Of a stretch of 64,000 bases of DNA, positions 60,096-64,000 are shown one piece after another; position 1 is the stretch's first letter, and each line of letters begins with the position of its first letter. Below the pieces are notes generated by a model, which was given only the letters and a program-made list of their open reading frames with translations, did no database searches and was not told the origin of the DNA. A program made the position numbers and the translations under genes. The DNA comes from Chitinophagaceae bacterium DXS (lineage in GTDB: Bacteria > Bacteroidota > Bacteroidia > Chitinophagales > Chitinophagaceae). Where the stretch lies: contig CP128386.1 in NCBI GenBank assembly GCA_030345135.1, positions 1,679,604 to 1,743,603 on the forward strand, written 5' to 3'.

Positions 60096-61301
60096 ATGAC
60101 TGTGTTTGAAAATAACATATTAAAATCGCTGACGGGTAAATCTTCGTTTGACCAGGTGTCCGTTCAGGAGCTGGAATCTATCATCCATAAATATCCGGCT
60201 TTTTCAACGGCACAATTGTTACTGGCCAAAAAACTCAGGCAGATTGCGCCTAAAGAAGACGCCGCTATCCATCAAACGCAGAAAACAGCTTTATTTTTTA
60301 CCAATACGTTTTGGCTACATCATCTTTTGCAGGATTCCACTCACAAAATAACCGGCCCTTTCAATAATAAAATCACCAGCGAAGAGACAGTTTTCGTTGA
60401 GCCGGAATCAGACTCTATTGAAAACGAAGAACTGGTAACTGTTAATGAAAATGAGCAGCAACTTTCAGTTGAAGAGGAAGAATTAGCTGAAATAGAAGCA
60501 GAAACGCGGGAAGAAATTCCTGCAGATTCAGTAATAGAACCAATTCAGGACATTAACCATGCTGAAGAGGCGGAAATTGCAAATGTTCAAAATGTAGCTG
60601 GCAATGACACTTCGGATGTTGTAATATCTCAACAGGAAGAAGTTGAAGAGAAGATTGCCGGATTTGAAGCGCCGCAGGAAGCGCACAATTTATCAGCAGC
60701 CGCAATTAGCGAAACAAAAGAATTATTGCTGGCCGCAGAAAAGGAACCGGAAACATTTGCTATTGATAAGTCTCACTTTACAAAAGATCTTATTTCTACA
60801 GACGAATTTGTTGAAGAAGAGGAGGAACTGGAAGATGATGAGCCATTACAAGACATGACTCCGGAGCTTTCTAAAGTACTGACCGCCCAAATGGCTGAGT
60901 TCAGTAAGCCGATAGATGACACTACGCGGTTACCGATTGAATCTGAACCATATCACACAATAGATTATTTTGATTCCCAGGGAATTAAACTGGATGCTAA
61001 CAAGCCGCAGGATACCGTTGACAAAAAAGTAAGGAAATTTACCGACTGGCTAAAAAACATGAAAAGGCACAACATTCAGCCGAATGACCTCGGTACAGAT
61101 CCGGAAATGGAGCATGCAATTCAACAGATTGCCGAGACATCCAACGAATCCAGGGAAATCCTCACCGAAACAATGGCAGAAGTTTATATTAAACAGGGAA
61201 AAATACTTAGTGCCATCAATCTTTATAAAAAATTAAGTTTTTTGAATCCGGATAAAACAACTTATTTTGCGGCAAAAATCAAGCAAATAAAAGATTTATA
61301 A
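60096..61301 (+). CDS. Acidic protein of unknown function with C-terminal TPR-like motif
   Basis: A 401-residue cytoplasmic protein. Residues 1-100 are helical (ILKSLTGKSSFDQVSVQELESIIHKYPAFSTAQLLLAKKLRQI); 110-270 are extremely acidic and probably disordered (EEEELAEIEAE, EFVEEEEELEDDEP); 285-401 contain KFTDWLKNMKRHN and a TPR-like helix pair (TMAEVYIKQGKILSAINLYKKLSFLNPDKTTYFAAKI). I recall this gene between lptE and secG in many Bacteroidota, so it may assist protein export or envelope assembly; direct function unknown. It starts 82 bp after lptE and ends 3 bp before secG. Confidence 0.8.
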   Translation: MTVFENNILKSLTGKSSFDQVSVQELESIIHKYPAFSTAQLLLAKKLRQIAPKEDAAIHQTQKTALFFTNTFWLHHLLQDSTHKITGPFNNKITSEETVFVEPESDSIENEELVTVNENEQQLSVEEEELAEIEAETREEIPADSVIEPIQDINHAEEAEIANVQNVAGNDTSDVVISQQEEVEEKIAGFEAPQEAHNLSAAAISETKELLLAAEKEPETFAIDKSHFTKDLISTDEFVEEEEELEDDEPLQDMTPELSKVLTAQMAEFSKPIDDTTRLPIESEPYHTIDYFDSQGIKLDANKPQDTVDKKVRKFTDWLKNMKRHNIQPNDLGTDPEMEHAIQQIAETSNESREILTETMAEVYIKQGKILSAINLYKKLSFLNPDKTTYFAAKIKQIKDL

Positions 61302-61304
61302 TTT

Positions 61305-61661
61305 ATGACAGTTTTATTTTTCATCCTTATTTTATTAGCGGCTGGCATATTGGGATTCCTGGTATTGATCCAAAATCCAAAAGGTGGTGGTTTAGCCGGA
61401 AACATAGCTGGTTTTAGCAACCAGTTTATGGGAGTTAAACAAACAACCGACGTATTGGAAAAAGGTACCTGGTTATTCTCAGGCATTATAGCTTTATTGT
61501 GCTTGTTTTCTATTTTGTTTTTCAAAGGTGGTGCAACACAGCAATCTCCTGACATTATGCAGAAGATCAATACAAATGTGCCTGCGCAGACAGCACCTGC
61601 AACGCAACAGACAGCTCCTGCTACTGCACCTCAAACAGCTCCTGATTCAGGTAAACACTAA
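61305..61661 (+). CDS. secG: Preprotein translocase subunit SecG
   Basis: A 118-residue protein with two membrane helices (residues about 3-22 and 55-75) linked by the SecG loop LIQNPKGGGLAGNIAGFSNQFMGVKQTTDVLEKGTW, and a Pro/Gln/Thr-rich tail (TAPATQQTAPATAPQTAPDS). SecG assists SecYE-mediated export. It follows the TPR-like protein by 3 bp and ends with a strong terminator. Confidence 0.93.
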   Translation: MTVLFFILILLAAGILGFLVLIQNPKGGGLAGNIAGFSNQFMGVKQTTDVLEKGTWLFSGIIALLCLFSILFFKGGATQQSPDIMQKINTNVPAQTAPATQQTAPATAPQTAPDSGKH

Positions 61662-61681
61662 TTTTACCCAGATATAATTTG

Positions 61682-61716
61682 ACCCTGCCTGGTAAATACA
61701 GGCAGGGTTTTATATT
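61682..61716 (+). terminator. Rho-independent terminator after secG
   Basis: Perfect 10-bp arms ACCCTGCCTG/CAGGCAGGGT around GTAAATA, followed by TTTATATTTT; closes the activator-lptE-secG transcript. Confidence 0.9.
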
Positions 61717-61881
61717 TTACGATACTGTTACAGCTAATGTATATTGCAGTCATACTGAATTATCTGACTCAAAATCTGTTAGCCAACAAAGTTGACCGAA
61801 ACCCGAACCATTGAGAAAACGAGGTTAAGAACAAGAGGACAAACAAGCGGGTATATCCGGTAACTTTTAAAAATCATTTGG

Positions 61882-62913
61882 ATGAAAAAGACAATCAGAT
61901 ATATCTTAATCGCACTGGTAGTGCTTGGGGCTTTGTTCGCATGGATGATATTGGGCTCCGCAACCACATTCTCCGAAAAATCAAAATACATCTATATAAA
62001 AGATGGCGCTGATGCCAAAAGCCAGGTACTGCAACAACTTGAAGAAAAGAACATTGTCAGAAACAGATGGTTGTTCTCCATTATGGCTAACCGGCTTCAG
62101 GTATGGGATAAATTAAAGCCCGGCAGGTTTGAGATCAAAAAATCACAAAGCCTGCTGAATATCGTAAGAACATTCCGCAATAACACGCAGTCACCGGTTA
62201 AGCTCGTCATCAATAAACTTAGAACACAGGAAGAGCTGGCTAAAATAATTGGCAAAAATTTCTCCGCTGATTCAGCAGATGTAATGCGGTTCATCAGTAA
62301 CAACGATTCTCTCAAAAACCTCGGGGTTGACACAAACACACTGATGACAATCATTATTCCGGATACGTATAACTTCAACTGGAATACTTCCGTCCGTAGA
62401 ATACTCCAACGTCTCCAATCAGAAAAAGATAATTTCTGGGATAAGAATAACAGGCTGCAAAAAGCGCAAAATTTACATCTTAGTCCGGAGCAGGTTTACA
62501 TCATTGCATCCATTGTTGAAGAAGAAACGAATATGAATGAGGAGAAAGGAAAGATCGCCAGTGTTTATATTAACCGTTATAATAAAGGGATGATGCTGGG
62601 CGCAGATCCCACCATCAAATTCGCGTTGAAGGATTTTTCGCTGAAACGTTTGTATTATGGCCATCTGGACGTTAAATCACCATACAATACCTACCGCAAC
62701 AAAGGATTGCCTCCGGGCCCGATCTGTACGCCTTCACCGGTTACTATTGACGCCGTGCTTGATTCTCCGCAGACTGATTATCTTTTCTTTGTAGCGGAAA
62801 GTGATTTTAGCGGACGGCACCATTTTAGCAGCAACTACGCAGAACACGAGCAATATGCCAAATTATATCAGCAGGCGTTGAACGAAAGAATGAATAAACA
62901 GCAAAACAAATAA
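61882..62913 (+). CDS. mltG: Endolytic transglycosylase MltG
   Basis: A 343-residue inner-membrane protein: one helix (residues 6-26), a LysM-like domain (about 35-115), and the YceG catalytic domain. The catalytic Glu is Glu213 in IASIVEEETNMNEEKGKIASVYINR, with GMMLGADPTIKFAL and PYNTYRNKGLPPGPICTPS as conserved companions. MltG cuts nascent peptidoglycan strands and sets glycan length. A BrkB-type gene follows after 3 bp and is co-transcribed. Confidence 0.94.
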   Translation: MKKTIRYILIALVVLGALFAWMILGSATTFSEKSKYIYIKDGADAKSQVLQQLEEKNIVRNRWLFSIMANRLQVWDKLKPGRFEIKKSQSLLNIVRTFRNNTQSPVKLVINKLRTQEELAKIIGKNFSADSADVMRFISNNDSLKNLGVDTNTLMTIIIPDTYNFNWNTSVRRILQRLQSEKDNFWDKNNRLQKAQNLHLSPEQVYIIASIVEEETNMNEEKGKIASVYINRYNKGMMLGADPTIKFALKDFSLKRLYYGHLDVKSPYNTYRNKGLPPGPICTPSPVTIDAVLDSPQTDYLFFVAESDFSGRHHFSSNYAEHEQYAKLYQQALNERMNKQQNK

Positions 62914-62916
62914 CCT

Positions 62917-63873
62917 TTGACCAAGCTAGAACGCATCCTCGTCAATACAAGACCCGTTACTTTTGCCATCAACAAGAGTAAGAAAATTACGCTGCCCGGA
63001 TTTGAAGGGCTGCCTTTGTATGACGTTGCGCGATTCTTTTTCAGGCAGATCAAGAAGGTAGGATTGAACGAAAGAGCTGCCGGCATTTCATTCAATTTTG
63101 CAATGGCTATTCCCGCAGCTACCATCTTCTTATGCACGCTCGTTCCTTATATACCTATTTCGAAAGAATTTCTGAATGAGCTGTTCCGTTTTGTAAGAGA
63201 TCTTACGCCCAACCAGGAAACGCGAACTTTTGTCATCAATTTTATGGATGATTTTTTCAACAAACCAAAAACAGGTCTGTTGTCTATAGGTTTTGTGCTG
63301 GCGCTGTTTTATTCTTCCAATGCAATGATGGGCGTGATCAGGACATTCGACAGATCACTATACGAGATTCATCGCACCAATTTTATCAAGAAAAGGTTAA
63401 GAGCTATAAGACTTACGCTCATAGTGATATTTCTGCTCATCGGCACTGTACTTATATCTATGGGGCAGGGAGCTTTCTTTAAGTCTGTTCTGCATTGGTT
63501 GCATATCCGCCGCGCCAGCTCAGCCTGGTTTATTAAAACGCTGAACTGGGCCTTTATCATCGTCCTCTTTCTTTACTCTATTGGCTTTATTTATAAATAT
63601 GCGCCCTCTGTTCAAAAAAGATGGCCTATACTTACACCAGGTGCAGTGTTTGCTACAACGCTTATCATTCTTGCAACCTGGGGCTTTTCCTTTTGGGTGC
63701 AGAATTTCTCCAACTACAATAAATTTTACGGATCGATAGGCACGGTGATGATCATTATGCTGCTAATCTTCATTAACTCTTTAATGATCCTCATCGGCTA
63801 CGAGCTTAACATCAGCATCACCTATCTGAAGCAGGAACAGCAGATCAAACAGAGAATTCAAAATAGACCGTAA
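62917..63873 (+). CDS. YihY/BrkB family membrane protein (TTG start)
   Basis: A 318-residue membrane protein with six predicted helices: GISFNFAMAIPAATIFLCTLV, GLLSIGFVLALFYSSNAMMGVIRTFDRSLYE, LTLIVIFLLIGTVLISM and later ones. The family signature region FYSSNAMMGVIRTFDRSLYEIHRTNFIKKRLRAIRLT is present. No ATG occurs before residue 49, so TTG at 62917, three bases after the mltG stop, is the start. The family is uncharacterised (once called virulence factor BrkB, and not RNase BN); likely a transporter-like protein. Confidence 0.9.
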   Translation: MTKLERILVNTRPVTFAINKSKKITLPGFEGLPLYDVARFFFRQIKKVGLNERAAGISFNFAMAIPAATIFLCTLVPYIPISKEFLNELFRFVRDLTPNQETRTFVINFMDDFFNKPKTGLLSIGFVLALFYSSNAMMGVIRTFDRSLYEIHRTNFIKKRLRAIRLTLIVIFLLIGTVLISMGQGAFFKSVLHWLHIRRASSAWFIKTLNWAFIIVLFLYSIGFIYKYAPSVQKRWPILTPGAVFATTLIILATWGFSFWVQNFSNYNKFYGSIGTVMIIMLLIFINSLMILIGYELNISITYLKQEQQIKQRIQNRP

Positions 63874-64000
63874 GACCGTAAGATAGTAAGATCGTAAGAT
63901 CGTAAGACCGTAAGACATGTAAGAGGGCTGTTTAGGCTCAGCACCGTTTTTTTCAGGAATCGCCATTCTTTACTATCTTGACGGATTTAATTTTTCTTAC
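63866..64000. repeat. Complementary TCTTACNN word array at the window end
   Basis: GACCGTAAGACCGTAAGATA-type words, the reverse complement of the arrays at 22930, 45292 and 46790. The rest to the window edge shows no gene. Confidence 0.6.

Noticed and set aside
63781..63966. 61-residue minus-strand frame at the end of the window
   Set aside because: Formed by the complementary TCTTACNN array and the 3' end of the YihY gene.
1..64000. tRNA or rRNA genes, insertion sequences, prophage, origin of replication
   Set aside because: Scanned by eye for TTCGANNC arms, transposase motifs, integrases and DnaA-box clusters; none convincing was found.

Overview
The window looks like a chromosomal segment of a Bacteroidota bacterium, most likely a Chitinophagaceae-type member. 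Reasons: several genes are preceded by the Bacteroidota -7 promoter element TAnnTTTG and few have a purine-rich ribosome-binding site; and it carries Bacteroidota-typical families (a carboxypeptidase-regulatory/plug/outer-membrane barrel protein, a GLPGLI protein, a DUF3078 protein, two long FtsX/MacB-type permeases, an ECF sigma factor coupled to a barrel protein, a methylmalonyl-CoA mutase large subunit without its B12 domain, a type B L31). No tRNA, rRNA, transposase, phage or CRISPR array was recognised.

Layout. 0-9 kb: EamA transporter, short-chain dehydrogenase, two secreted proteins, a large repeat block with four 116-bp tandem units (about 4.09-4.66 kb), a GH172/DUF2961 protein, a lipocalin-like lipoprotein and an ECF sigma factor/barrel pair. 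9-16.5 kb: TonB-plug type outer-membrane protein, convergent GLPGLI protein, histidine kinase/response regulator pair, MqnA of the futalosine menaquinone route. 16.7-25 kb: purB, an FtsX permease, hutU, hutH and a MarR regulator. 25.6-33 kb (minus strand): Tex, an exonuclease/GIY-YIG fusion, methylmalonyl-CoA mutase subunit with a small membrane protein, a lipoprotein hydrolase. 33.6-39.7 kb (plus strand): assimilatory sulfate reduction and siroheme cluster (cysH, uroporphyrinogen methyltransferase, cysJ, cysI, siroheme dehydrogenase/ferrochelatase). 40-47.5 kb: lepA, a HEAT-like protein, a second FtsX permease, a DUF2061 protein and two paralogous lipoproteins. 47.8-56.5 kb (minus strand): a TPR membrane protein with a TPR-AAA+ ATPase, serA, L31, a Dabb protein, YajQ, YggS, a secreted protein with a terpene-cyclase-like DxDDT motif, and DUF3078. 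56.6-63.9 kb (plus strand): miaB, a sigma-54 activator, LptE, a helical-repeat protein, secG, mltG and a YihY membrane protein.

Most striking observation: directly upstream of cysH, at 33621-33698, lies a 25-codon reading frame with six cysteines in two uninterrupted runs of three. It follows a well-spaced -33/-7 promoter and a TACCA-AAA-TGGTA-like inverted repeat. This has the form of a cysteine-sensing leader peptide controlling the sulfur assimilation cluster. A related inverted repeat lies upstream of the DUF2061 gene, and a 22-nt sequence block at the leader start recurs (20/22) at the start of the uroporphyrinogen methyltransferase gene.

Second theme: nearly every intergenic gap is filled with mosaics of short degenerate word repeats (TCTTACNN, AGCTTTGGGC, ACGTATAACGTAC, TCAATTTTCAA, CAGCTATCAG, CACAAAG, CACAGAGGACATAGAG), plus long hairpin elements such as a nested palindrome at 8737-8880. 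They extend into no recognisable gene and often sit in inverted pairs.
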